From NCBI GenBank assembly GCA_905236265.1, contig CAJOOV010000097.1, positions 1 to 13,016 of the forward strand: 13,016 nucleotides of DNA, given 5' to 3'. The DNA is from an uncultured Oscillospiraceae bacterium (GTDB lineage Bacteria; Bacillota; Clostridia; Oscillospirales; Oscillospiraceae). Below are positions 6,441-13,016 of this stretch, one piece after another. Positions within the stretch are counted from its first letter, which is position 1, and each line of letters starts with the position of its first letter. The notes beneath the pieces are model-generated. The model saw nothing but the letters and a program-made list of their open reading frames with translations. It was not told where the DNA came from and did no database searches. The position numbers were made by a program, and so were the translations under genes.

Positions 6441-7832
6441 TTACCCAACTCCCGGAATCAGCAACGTGGCAAAACCGAAGTAGATCAGCAGCGCCAGCAC
6501 GTCCACGATAGTGGTGATAAAGGGGGATGCCACCACAGCCGGGTCCAGCCCCACCTTATCCGCCAGCAGGGGCAGGGTGCAGCCCACGGTCTTTGCCGTC
6601 ACCACAGTGCAGGCAAGGGCAATGCACACCACCAGCGCCACCAGCGGGGTGACGGCGCTGTTGTGAAACAGCATCCCGTCCACCACCAGCAGCTTCACAT
6701 AGTTGGCGGCGGCCAGCGTCAGCCCGCAGATCACTGCCACCCGGATCTCCTTCCAGATTACCGTGGCAATATCGCTGAAATGAACCTCCTTCAGGGACAG
6801 GGAGCGGATCACCGCAACCGAAGCCTGAGAGCCGGCGTTGCCGCCGGTGTCCGTCAGCACCGGGATAAAGGCGCTGAGCACGGCGCAGGCCATCAGGGCG
6901 TTTTCAAACCGGGTGATAATCAGGCTGGTAAAGGTGCCGGAGATCATCAGCAGCAGCAGCCACGGGATACGGCTCTTCCACGTCTCGAACACGCCGGTTC
7001 TCAGATAGGGCTTGTCCGTGGGGACAATAGCCGCCATCTTCTCAATGTCCTCCGTGGCCTCCGCCTGCATAACGTCCATCACGTCGTCAACGGTGATGAT
7101 ACCCACCAGACGGTTCTCCGTGTCCACCACGGGCATAATGAGAAAGTCGTACTTGCTGAACTTCTGGGCGACGGACTCCTGATCCTCCAGCGTGGTGACA
7201 GAGACAATACTGCTGTCCATAATGTCCGCCACCACGTCCTCATAGGCCGCCATCATCAGATCCCGGATGGTGACATAGCCCTTCAGCTTCCGGTCAGGGT
7301 CGAGGACGAAGCAGACATTGATGGTCTCCACCTCGGCGGCATTGCGGCGGATGCGCTTGAAGCAGTCCTCCACCGTCATGTCCCCCTTCAGGTCGATAAA
7401 CTCCGTGGTCATCAGGCTCCCGGCGGAGTCCTCAGGGTATTTCAGGATTTCGTTGATGCTCTTGCGCATTTCCGGGCTGGTGTGGGCAAGGATACGCCGT
7501 ACCACGTTGGCGGGCATCTCCTCCACAATGTCTACCGCATCATCCAGATACAGCTCGTCCAGCACTTCCTTCAGCTCGGTGTTGGAGAAGCTGCGAATCA
7601 GCTCCTCCTGATGCTCCGGGCTCAGCTCCACGAACACCTCTGCGGCGCTCTCCTTGGGCAGCAGGCGGAAGATCAGGGGAATGCCCTCCTCGCTTACGTC
7701 CTCCATCACCTGCGCCACGTCCGCCGGCTCCATGGGCAGCAGCAGCCCCCGAAGCTGGGCATACTGTTTTCGCTTCAGCAGATCCTCAATAATATGAACC
7801 AGTTTCTCCCGTCTGCTCTCGAAATCAGCCAT
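6441..7832 (-). CDS. mgtE: MgtE-family magnesium channel/transporter
   Basis: A 463-residue Mg2+ channel of the cytoplasmic membrane; the family forms homodimers that close when Mg2+ binds the cytosolic domains. Domain order is complete: MgtE_N superhelical domain (about 15-130), two CBS domains (about 135-260), a connecting helix, and five membrane helices (about 288-460). Diagnostic motifs are YPEDSAGSLMT (132-142) at the N/CBS junction, PVLTDTGGNAGSQ (324-336) in the pore region, and FITTIVDVLALLIYF with D444, which matches the conserved pore-lining aspartate of the last helix. Length is normal (about 450). The ATG at 7830-7832 has GGGGGTGA just upstream. The gene is single, convergent with the GH13 gene, and controlled by the upstream M-box riboswitch, so expression should rise when Mg2+ is scarce. 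Confidence 0.96.
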   Translation of the reverse strand: MADFESRREKLVHIIEDLLKRKQYAQLRGLLLPMEPADVAQVMEDVSEEGIPLIFRLLPKESAAEVFVELSPEHQEELIRSFSNTELKEVLDELYLDDAVDIVEEMPANVVRRILAHTSPEMRKSINEILKYPEDSAGSLMTTEFIDLKGDMTVEDCFKRIRRNAAEVETINVCFVLDPDRKLKGYVTIRDLMMAAYEDVVADIMDSSIVSVTTLEDQESVAQKFSKYDFLIMPVVDTENRLVGIITVDDVMDVMQAEATEDIEKMAAIVPTDKPYLRTGVFETWKSRIPWLLLLMISGTFTSLIITRFENALMACAVLSAFIPVLTDTGGNAGSQASVAVIRSLSLKEVHFSDIATVIWKEIRVAVICGLTLAAANYVKLLVVDGMLFHNSAVTPLVALVVCIALACTVVTAKTVGCTLPLLADKVGLDPAVVASPFITTIVDVLALLIYFGFATLLIPGVG

Positions 7833-7856
7833 ACTGTCACCCCCTGATGGAAGAAT

Positions 7857-7885
7857 AAAAAAACCCTGATACCTCCGGCATCAGG
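7857..7885 (-). terminator. Intrinsic terminator of the M-box expression platform
   Basis: On the minus strand CCTGATGCC (7885-7877) pairs with GGTATCAGG (7873-7865) as a 9-bp stem (one G-U pair) with a GGA loop, followed by G and seven T (7863-7857). It ends 24 nt before the mgtE start codon. GGCGC at 7919-7915 can pair with GCGCC at 7888-7884, overlapping the base of the 5' terminator arm, and is a candidate antiterminator. Confidence 0.88.
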
Positions 7886-7920
7886 CGCATACACGTTACG
7901 GGAACGCCGACACAGCGCCC

Positions 7921-8085
7921 CTCCCACCGTTTGAGCTTTAGCATCACAAGGCGGTGAAGTTGCGTTAGATGATACCTTTGGGTTCGATATCAACTGTTCA
8001 GACCAACGCATCGTGTCTCCACGACTTTGCGGCAGCAACCCATATCCTTGTGGTAGCCTTACCTACCGGATCAAATTCTCTTTTC
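7921..8085 (-). promoter_or_regulatory. M-box (ykoK leader) Mg2+ riboswitch upstream of mgtE
   Basis: The minus strand carries the hallmark segments of the M-box aptamer in order: GGTAGGTAAGGCTACC (about 8067-8052), GGGTTGCTGCCGCAAAG (about 8039-8023), ACGATGCGTTGGTCTGAACAG, then CATCTAACGCAACTTC and finally CCGCCTTGTGATGCTAAAGC (7954-7935). These match the conserved core that I know from ykoK/mgtE leaders. High Mg2+ compacts the aptamer and frees the downstream terminator; low Mg2+ allows antitermination. The position, between a promoter at 8114-8145 and mgtE, fits this exactly. End coordinates are approximate. Confidence 0.93.
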
Positions 8086-8113
8086 CGTCCGAAGCGGCGC
8101 CCCGGACACATCT

Positions 8114-8145
8114 ATTATAGTATGCCAATCCGGCGGCATTGTCAA
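8114..8145 (-). promoter_or_regulatory. Promoter of the M-box/mgtE transcript
   Basis: A consensus -35, TTGACA (8145-8140), is present on the minus strand. A consensus TATAAT lies at 8119-8114, but with a 20-bp spacer; the overlapping TACTAT (8122-8117) gives the ideal 17-bp spacer with four of six matches. Either would start transcription just ahead of the aptamer. Confidence 0.6.
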
Positions 8146-8269
8146 CCCTGTTGCACCCTCATTTGAGAAACAGTCTGTAAAATCGGCGCCCGGCAGGAGT
8201 GGAGGCGAAAGGGAAACCCCGCCCCGGAAATAATTATCCTGCCCGCCGCCCCGCCGCCCGGCTTTTCCC

Positions 8270-8298
8270 TTGAACCTTCCGGGGGTATATGGTAAACT
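8270..8298 (+). promoter_or_regulatory. Putative promoter of the trmB-led cluster
   Basis: TTGAAC (8270-8275) and TAAACT (8293-8298) are spaced by 17 bp, each with four of six consensus matches, 38 bp before the trmB start. It is the only sigma-A-like pair found between the mgtE promoter and trmB. The stretch 8146-8269 otherwise holds no gene; the inverted repeat GGCAGGA/TCCTGCC (8192-8198, 8238-8244) is the only structure noted there. Confidence 0.4.
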
Positions 8299-8335
8299 GA
8301 AATGGAATATAGACAGAGGAAACGGTGATGTCACA

Positions 8336-9052
8336 ATGAGAATGAGACGCAAAAAGAACCTGCTCCCCCGGCTGGAGGCCTGCGGAGCGTACCGGATTCT
8401 GCAGCCGGAGACCCTGCGGGGACGCTGGCGCAGCCTGTACCCCCAGGCGGAGCAGCTCTGGGTGGAGATCGGCTGCGGCAAGGGCAGCTTTACCGTGGAG
8501 ACGGCGAGGCAGAACCCCCATGCGCTGCTCATCGCCATTGAGCGGGTGGCGGATGCCATGGTAATGGCCATGGAGAAGGCAAAGGCGGCGGGGCTGCACA
8601 ACGTCTTTTTCCTCTGCGCCGACGCATCCACGCTGACGGACATCTTTGCCCCCGGCGAGGCGGACAGGATTTTTCTGAACTTCTCCGACCCGTGGCCCTC
8701 CAAGCGCCACTGTCGCAGGCGGCTGACCCATGCCTCCTTCCTGCTGGCCTACCGTCAGGTGCTGGGGGAGGGGGGAGAGATCCACTTCAAGACGGATAAC
8801 CGCCCCCTGTTTGACTACTCCATGACCCAGTTCCCCGCAGCGGGCTATGCCGTCAGCGAGGTGAACTACGACCTTCACGCCCAAGGCGTTTGGGGCGTGA
8901 TGACAGACTATGAGGCAAAATTTGCCGCCGAGGGCGTGCCCATCAACCGCTGCGTGGCCACAGTGGGGGCGCTGCCGGAGCCCTTCGTGATGCCGGAGGA
9001 CATGTCCCTGATTCCCTTCGGGTACGCCGAGGGGACAAAGTACGGGCGCTGA
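8336..9052 (+). CDS. trmB: tRNA (guanine-N7-)-methyltransferase TrmB
   Basis: A 238-residue SAM-dependent enzyme that makes 7-methylguanosine at position 46 of tRNA variable loops. The SAM-binding loop EIGCGKG is at 44-50, the acidic end of strand 2 in AIER (67-70), and the TrmB signature DPWPSKRHCRRRL at 118-130. The C-terminal TDYEAKF (190-196), which in this family contacts SAM and the target base, is intact. The start at 8336 (MRMRRKKN) is chosen for the basic N-terminus usual in Clostridia and an AGAGGAA about 15 nt upstream; the ATG at 8342 is possible, and the frame itself runs back to 8270. Length is normal. It is the first gene of the plus-strand housekeeping cluster; era follows after 76 bp. 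Confidence 0.95.
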   Translation: MRMRRKKNLLPRLEACGAYRILQPETLRGRWRSLYPQAEQLWVEIGCGKGSFTVETARQNPHALLIAIERVADAMVMAMEKAKAAGLHNVFFLCADASTLTDIFAPGEADRIFLNFSDPWPSKRHCRRRLTHASFLLAYRQVLGEGGEIHFKTDNRPLFDYSMTQFPAAGYAVSEVNYDLHAQGVWGVMTDYEAKFAAEGVPINRCVATVGALPEPFVMPEDMSLIPFGYAEGTKYGR

Positions 9053-9087
9053 GGGGACAGAGCGTGAATCGCCCCCATGGGCTGCAC

Positions 9088-9106
9088 GGGCGCACACTGT
9101 GCGCCC
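9088..9106. repeat. Palindromic element between trmB and era
   Basis: GGGCGCACA (9088-9096) and TGTGCGCCC (9098-9106) are exact reverse complements around a single C, followed by CTATAAAT. A second fragment, TGAATCGCCCC (9064-9074), lies just upstream. Modules of this shape are common as dispersed intergenic palindromes in G+C-rich Clostridia, from general knowledge; copy number cannot be seen here. It could also form an RNA stem before era. Confidence 0.5.
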
Positions 9107-9128
9107 CTATAAATAAAAGGAGTCTCTT

Positions 9129-10025
9129 ATGAACGAAACAACCTGCGCAATGATCGCCCTTGTGGGCAGACCCAATGTGGGCAAATCCACCCTGCTGAAT
9201 GCACTGGTGGGAGAAAAGGTGGCGATTGTCACCGCCAAGCCCCAGACCACCCGGAACCGGATTACCGGCGTTGTGACCCGTGGCAGCGCCCAGTATATCT
9301 TTCTGGACACCCCCGGACTCCACCGTGCCCGTACCCGGCTGGGGGAGTATATGGACAATGTGTCCCGCTCCAGCGTGGCGGATGTGGATGCCGCCGTGCT
9401 GGTGGTGGAGCCAATTGCCAGTCCCGGCGAGCCGGAGCGGGAGCTGATGCGCCGCATGGAGCAGATGGGCGTGCCCTCCCTGCTGGTCATCAACAAGGTG
9501 GACAAGGTGGAGCGGAAGGAGGAGCTGCTGGCGGTAATCGCCGCCTATGAGCAGGAGCACCACTTCGACCAGATCGCCATGGTCTCCGCAAAGCAGGGGG
9601 ACGGGGTGGAGAGCCTGTTTGCGCTGTTTGCGCCCTATCAGGTGCCCTCGCCGTGGTATTTCCCCGGCGACGCCTTCACCGACCAGCCGGAGCGGGTGCT
9701 GGTGGGAGAGCTGCTGCGTCAGAAGCTGCTCACCTGTCTGGACAAGGAAATTCCCCACGGCACCGCCGTCTCCATCGAGCGCTTCCGGGAGCGGGAGGAC
9801 GGGGTGATCGACATTGAGGCGGTCATCTACTGCGAAAAGGCCAGCCACAAGGGGATTATCATCGGGAAAAAGGGCGCCATGCTGAAAAAAATCTCCTCCC
9901 TTGCCCGGGAGGAGATGGAGGCGCTGCTGGACGCAAAGGTCTTTTTGCAGACATGGGTAAAGGTGAAGGAGCACTGGCGGGACAATCCGGGGCTGATCCG
10001 CTCCTTCGGCTTTACGGAGGAGTGA
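9129..10025 (+). CDS. era: GTPase Era, 30S ribosome assembly factor
   Basis: A 298-residue essential GTPase that binds the 3' end of 16S rRNA and couples ribosome maturation to growth. The GTPase domain has all motifs: G1 GRPNVGKS (13-20), G2 in PQTTRNRITG (about 38-47), G3 DTPG (60-63), G4 NKVD (122-125) and G5 SAK (153-155). The C-terminal KH domain carries the RNA-binding loop G246-K-K-G249 within KGIIIGKKGAMLKKI; the usual pattern is GKGG or GKKG. Length matches the family (about 300). AAGGAG ends 6 nt before the ATG. The stop codon is 3 nt from the GTG of the next gene, so the two are probably translated together. Location next to yqzL and recO is the standard Firmicute arrangement. Confidence 0.98.
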   Translation: MNETTCAMIALVGRPNVGKSTLLNALVGEKVAIVTAKPQTTRNRITGVVTRGSAQYIFLDTPGLHRARTRLGEYMDNVSRSSVADVDAAVLVVEPIASPGEPERELMRRMEQMGVPSLLVINKVDKVERKEELLAVIAAYEQEHHFDQIAMVSAKQGDGVESLFALFAPYQVPSPWYFPGDAFTDQPERVLVGELLRQKLLTCLDKEIPHGTAVSIERFREREDGVIDIEAVIYCEKASHKGIIIGKKGAMLKKISSLAREEMEALLDAKVFLQTWVKVKEHWRDNPGLIRSFGFTEE

Positions 10026-10028
10026 GCC

Positions 10029-10799
10029 GTGGAGCGCACTCTGCTGAAGCGTGACCTCACCGGCTCGGCGCTGAAACGCCTTGCCATCGTCACCATGCTG
10101 CTGGACCACATTGGCGCAACGCTGGCGCTGAGCTGGTACTATGCCGCCCCTGACCGGCTGCGCTATGAGCTTTACGCCACGCTGCGCAGTGTGGGGCGCA
10201 TCGCCTTTCCCATATTCTGTTTTCTGCTGGTGGAGGGCTTTGCCCACACCCGCAGCCGGGCAAAATACGCCGCCCGGCTGGGGCTGTTCGCCCTTTTGGC
10301 GGAGGTTCCCTTTGACATGGCCTTTCACAAGCCGGAAAACGGCCTTCTGGAGACGGGGAGCCAGAACGTGTTTTTCACCCTGTTTCTGGGGCTTGCGGCG
10401 CTGTGTTTGTGGGACGAGCTGGCAAAGCATCTGCCCCAGCGCTGGGGCACTGCCGCCCTGCTCCCGGCGGCGGTTCCCTTCTATCTGGCCGCAGAGTGGC
10501 TGCACACGGACTATTCCGGCTTCGGCGTGCTGCTCATTGCGGCCATCGGGGCAGGCCGAGGTCTGCCGGGGCGGGAGGCCGCCCCGCAGGGACGCTGGGC
10601 GCAGTTTGCGCTGGGCTCCCTTGCGGTTTTATATTACTGCGTCAGCCGCAGCAACTGGATTGAGATTTACGCCGTGGCGGGGCTGCTTTTGTGCCTGCGC
10701 TATAACGGCCAGCGGGGCGGGGGAGGAAAATGGTTCTTCTACTGCTTCTATCCCCTCCACCTGCTGGCGCTGGCGCTGCTGAACCGGATGCTGTTTTGA
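10029..10799 (+). CDS. TraX-family membrane protein
   Basis: A 256-residue polytopic membrane protein of the TraX family. The founding member acetylates F-pilin in Escherichia coli, but chromosomal homologues in Firmicutes have no settled role and probably act on another substrate. Family features: LKRLAIVTMLLDHIGA (15-30) with D26-H27, GRIAFPIFCFLLVEG (56-70), and QNVFFTLFLG (112-121), followed by more hydrophobic segments up to the C-terminus, which ends with YPLHLLALALL. The start is the GTG at 10029, 3 nt after the era stop, with GGAGGAG (10016-10022) within the era end, so translation is likely coupled to era. No conjugation gene is nearby, which argues against pilin acetylation. Acyltransferase activity is inferred from the family only. 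Confidence 0.85.
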   Translation: MERTLLKRDLTGSALKRLAIVTMLLDHIGATLALSWYYAAPDRLRYELYATLRSVGRIAFPIFCFLLVEGFAHTRSRAKYAARLGLFALLAEVPFDMAFHKPENGLLETGSQNVFFTLFLGLAALCLWDELAKHLPQRWGTAALLPAAVPFYLAAEWLHTDYSGFGVLLIAAIGAGRGLPGREAAPQGRWAQFALGSLAVLYYCVSRSNWIEIYAVAGLLLCLRYNGQRGGGGKWFFYCFYPLHLLALALLNRMLF

Positions 10800-10855
10800 T
10801 TTTCCAGTGTAATTCCCCCCGCAGGCGTACATATTACGGCTATGGAGGATGGGCT

Positions 10856-10990
10856 ATGGACAGGGAAGAGAGCTGGAAGCTGTTTTTTGCCACCGGCCTG
10901 CCGGAAGCGTACACCTACCTGAAGGCAAGGGAGCGCTCGCCGGAGCGGCGGCGGGAGGAATCCCCCGGCGGTACGCCCCGCCGGGGCTGA
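10856..10990 (+). CDS. yqzL: YqzL-like small protein
   Basis: A 44-residue protein. The N-terminal half, SWKLFFATGLPEAYTYLKA (6-24), matches the YqzL-like family pattern of a Trp-aromatic start, TG, then EAYxxYK-like residues, and the position between era and recO is where yqzL is found in Bacilli and Clostridia. The rest (25-44) is Arg/Glu/Pro/Gly-rich and probably disordered. GGAGG (10844-10848) lies 7 nt before the ATG; the frame runs further upstream but into the traX gene and is not used. No function is known for the family. recO starts 13 nt downstream. Confidence 0.8.
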   Translation: MDREESWKLFFATGLPEAYTYLKARERSPERRREESPGGTPRRG

Positions 10991-11003
10991 GGAGAGGTAC
11001 ATC

Positions 11004-11762
11004 ATGCACGTCACCACCCATGCCCTTGTCCTGCGGGAGGCGGACTACAGGGAATCGGACAAAATACTCACCCTGCTCACGCCCGGACAGGGAAAGATCA
11101 CCGCTCAGGCACGGGGCTGCCGGAAACGGGGCAACGGACTCTCCGCCGCCTGCCAGATGCTGGTCTGGTCGGAGATGACCCTGTCGGAATACCGGGGGCG
11201 CTGGACGGTGACGGAGGCATCGGTGGAGCTGGAATTTCGCCGGATGCGCCGGGAGCTGGAGCTGCTCACGCTGGGCACCTATTTCGCTCAGGTGGTCAGC
11301 GCCGTGGTGCAGGAGGACAGCCTCCCGGAGGAGCTGCTGCCCCTGCTGCTGAACTGCCTGTACGCCCTTGACTGCACGGAGAAGCCCCCGGCGCAGGTGA
11401 AGGCCGCCTTCGAGCTGCGCAGCATGGCGCTGGCGGGGTTCGCCCCCATGCTGGAGGGCTGCCCCGTGTGCGGGAGCAATCCTCCCCGCTATCCCCAGCT
11501 GAACCTGACCCAGGGAGTGCTCCACTGCCGGGACTGCGCCGGCGGGGCAGGAGAGGGCATTTCCCTGCCTGTGTCGCCGGGGGTGCTCTCCGCCATGGAG
11601 CATATCATCAACTGCCCCGGACGGCGGCTGCTCTCCTTCCGTCTGGACGAGATGGGAATGGGGGAGCTGGGGCAGATCTGCGAGGCGTATCTCCTCACCC
11701 AGACGGAGCGGGGATACAGTGCGCTGGACTACTGGAAGGGGCTGCAGGCAGACCGGATATGA
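11004..11762 (+). CDS. recO: DNA repair protein RecO
   Basis: A 252-residue recombination mediator that, with RecR, loads RecA onto SSB-coated single-stranded DNA and anneals complementary strands. The N-terminal OB-fold (about 1-80) shows the family start VTTHALVLREADYRESDKIL and then LLTPGQGKITAQARGCRKRG. The helical domain contains a complete four-cysteine zinc site: C153-x2-C156 (CPVCG) and C175-x2-C178 (CRDC). Length is as usual (about 240-260). GGAGAGG (10991-10997) sits 6 nt before the ATG. It is 13 bp from yqzL and 30 bp from mutS2, so co-transcription is likely. Confidence 0.96.
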   Translation: MHVTTHALVLREADYRESDKILTLLTPGQGKITAQARGCRKRGNGLSAACQMLVWSEMTLSEYRGRWTVTEASVELEFRRMRRELELLTLGTYFAQVVSAVVQEDSLPEELLPLLLNCLYALDCTEKPPAQVKAAFELRSMALAGFAPMLEGCPVCGSNPPRYPQLNLTQGVLHCRDCAGGAGEGISLPVSPGVLSAMEHIINCPGRRLLSFRLDEMGMGELGQICEAYLLTQTERGYSALDYWKGLQADRI

Positions 11763-11792
11763 CCTGCGCCCTTTATGACTGAGGAAGGAATT

Positions 11793-13016
11793 ATGATAAC
11801 CCAACGATTTGAAAAATCCATACGAACCCTTGAGCTGCCCCGTGTGCTGGAGCTGCTGGCAAAGGAGGCGGTGAGCCGTCAGGCCAAGGAGGATGCCCTT
11901 GCCCTGCGCCCTGCCACGGCCATAGAGGACGTGCGCCGGCTGCAGGAGGAGACTGCCGCCGCCGTGGCCATGTCGGATGTGGGCAGCGCCCCCGGTTTTG
12001 CAGACCTGCGCCCGGTGGAGGAGGCCATGCAGCGGGCAGCGCTGGGCGGGGCATTGAACCCCAAGGAGCTGCTGGACATCGCCCGTGTGCTGCGCTGCGC
12101 CAGAGAGACCCAGTCCTGCCAGAGCGCACAGGAGGAGGCGGACTGCCTCACCCCCCTGTTTCGCTCCCTGCGGGCGAACAAGTATCTGGAGGACAAAATT
12201 TTCGGGGCGATTCTCTCCGAGGAGGAGATTGCGGACAACGCCTCAAGCGAGCTTGCGGACATCCGCCGGAAAATCCGCCTGTCCTCCGGCAAGGCACGGG
12301 AGGTGCTGCAGCACCTGATCGCCTCCCCCGCCGCCAAATACCTGCAGGAGCCGATCATCACCATCCGCTCCAACCGCTTCGTGGTGCCGGTGAAGGCGGA
12401 GTTCAAAAGCAGTGTCCCCGGACTGGTTCACGACATCTCCGCCTCCGGCTCCACCCTGTTTGTAGAGCCCATGGGGGCGGTGAAGGCCAATAACGAGCTG
12501 CGGGAGCTGTATGCCAGAGAGGAGAAGGAGATTGCCCGCATCCTCGCCCAGCTCACCAACGAGGCCGCCGCCCACCGGGAGGATTTGCTCAGCGACTACG
12601 CCCTGCTGGTGGCGCTGGATCTCATTTTCGCAAGGGCGAAGCTGGCCTACCGGATGCACGCCATGCGCCCCCGCCTCAGCGAGGACCACAGCCTGAACCT
12701 GATTCACGCCCGCCATCCCCTGCTGGACGCCAAAACCGCCGTGCCCATTGACGTACATCTGGGGCAGAAATTCGACACGCTGGTGATTACCGGCCCCAAC
12801 ACCGGAGGCAAGACGGTGACGCTGAAGACCATCGGCCTTCTGGTGCTCATGGCGCAGTGCGGCCTGCAGCTCCCCGTCTCCGACGGCAGCGTGTGCCCCG
12901 TGTTTGACCGGGTGCTGGCAGACATCGGGGACGAGCAGTCCATTGAGCAGTCCCTGTCCACCTTCTCCTCCCATATCACCAATATCGTGGGCTTTTTGGA
13001 GGAGACGGACGAGAAC
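11793..13016 (+). CDS. mutS2: MutS2 family protein, N-terminal part (cut by window edge)
   Basis: The first 408 residues of a protein normally near 780-800, so the nuclease (Smr) end lies outside the window. MutS2 lacks the mismatch-recognition domain of MutS. In Bacillus it acts in ribosome rescue, splitting collided ribosomes, and elsewhere it is linked to suppressing recombination. Visible parts are the core domain with the family motif HDISASGSTLFVEP (213-226), the clamp-like helices (about 230-295), and the ATPase with Walker A GPNTGGKT (334-341) and the DIGDEQSIEQSLSTFSSH block (377-394). The ATG at 11793 is chosen because GGAAGGA lies just upstream; the in-frame ATG at 11775 is less well placed. 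It starts 30 bp after recO, a common Clostridia arrangement. Confidence 0.95.
   Translation, partial: MITQRFEKSIRTLELPRVLELLAKEAVSRQAKEDALALRPATAIEDVRRLQEETAAAVAMSDVGSAPGFADLRPVEEAMQRAALGGALNPKELLDIARVLRCARETQSCQSAQEEADCLTPLFRSLRANKYLEDKIFGAILSEEEIADNASSELADIRRKIRLSSGKAREVLQHLIASPAAKYLQEPIITIRSNRFVVPVKAEFKSSVPGLVHDISASGSTLFVEPMGAVKANNELRELYAREEKEIARILAQLTNEAAAHREDLLSDYALLVALDLIFARAKLAYRMHAMRPRLSEDHSLNLIHARHPLLDAKTAVPIDVHLGQKFDTLVITGPNTGGKTVTLKTIGLLVLMAQCGLQLPVSDGSVCPVFDRVLADIGDEQSIEQSLSTFSSHITNIVGFLEETDEN

Noticed and set aside
6306..7847. Long plus-strand frame of 513 codons opposite mgtE
   Set aside because: The translation is His/Gln-rich and without domain features, while the other strand encodes complete MgtE with a riboswitch.
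7775..8038. Minus-strand frame of 87 codons upstream of mgtE
   Set aside because: It lies across the M-box aptamer and terminator, whose conserved RNA sequence explains this stretch better.
8943..10505. Long minus-strand frame of 520 codons over era and the traX gene
   Set aside because: It is antisense to era, which has all GTPase motifs; the His/Gln/Gly-rich translation is typical of shadow frames in G+C-rich DNA.

Overview
The window looks like chromosomal DNA of a G+C-rich, low-redundancy Firmicute, most likely a gut Clostridia of the Oscillospiraceae/Ruminococcaceae type. The reasons are: the era - yqzL - recO - mutS2 order typical of Firmicutes, Gram-positive style Shine-Dalgarno sites (GGAGG, AAAGGAG), near-consensus sigma-A promoters, an M-box riboswitch in front of mgtE, and an MsmX-type sugar ABC operon that carries no ATPase. 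The genus is an inference from style, not something the sequence proves.

Left part (1-4600). A sugar uptake operon runs on the minus strand from a strong promoter at 4392-4420: a lipoprotein solute-binding protein (2729-4042), two MalF/MalG-type permeases (1719-2597, 856-1719) and a small DUF624/YesL-family membrane protein (169-768). Hairpins lie after the binding-protein gene and after the second permease and probably set the relative expression of the genes. A further minus-strand gene with its own extended -10 promoter just enters the left edge. The operon has a leader of about 340 nt that holds two unassigned small ORFs and a stem-loop.

Middle (4462-6215). A cytoplasmic GH13 alpha-glucosidase-like enzyme is transcribed divergently from the operon, from an extended -10 promoter about 20 bp away. 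It would be expected to hydrolyse the oligosaccharide that the ABC transporter imports. A bidirectional hairpin terminator separates it from the convergent mgtE gene.

Magnesium unit (6441-8145). mgtE, a CBS-domain Mg2+ channel, is on the minus strand behind an M-box (ykoK) magnesium riboswitch and a textbook intrinsic terminator.

Right part (8270-13016). A visibly more G+C-rich plus-strand housekeeping cluster contains trmB (tRNA m7G46 methyltransferase), era (ribosome-assembly GTPase), a traX-family membrane protein gene, yqzL, recO (recombination mediator) and mutS2, which runs off the right edge. Spacings are short (3 to 76 nt), with near-translational coupling between era and traX. One palindromic dispersed-repeat-like element lies between trmB and era.

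No rRNA, tRNA, CRISPR, insertion sequence or phage gene was seen. I found no clearly new system. The least explained parts are the long operon leader at 4043-4385, a protein-like fragment behind mgtE, and the insertion of a TraX-family gene into the era/recO cluster.
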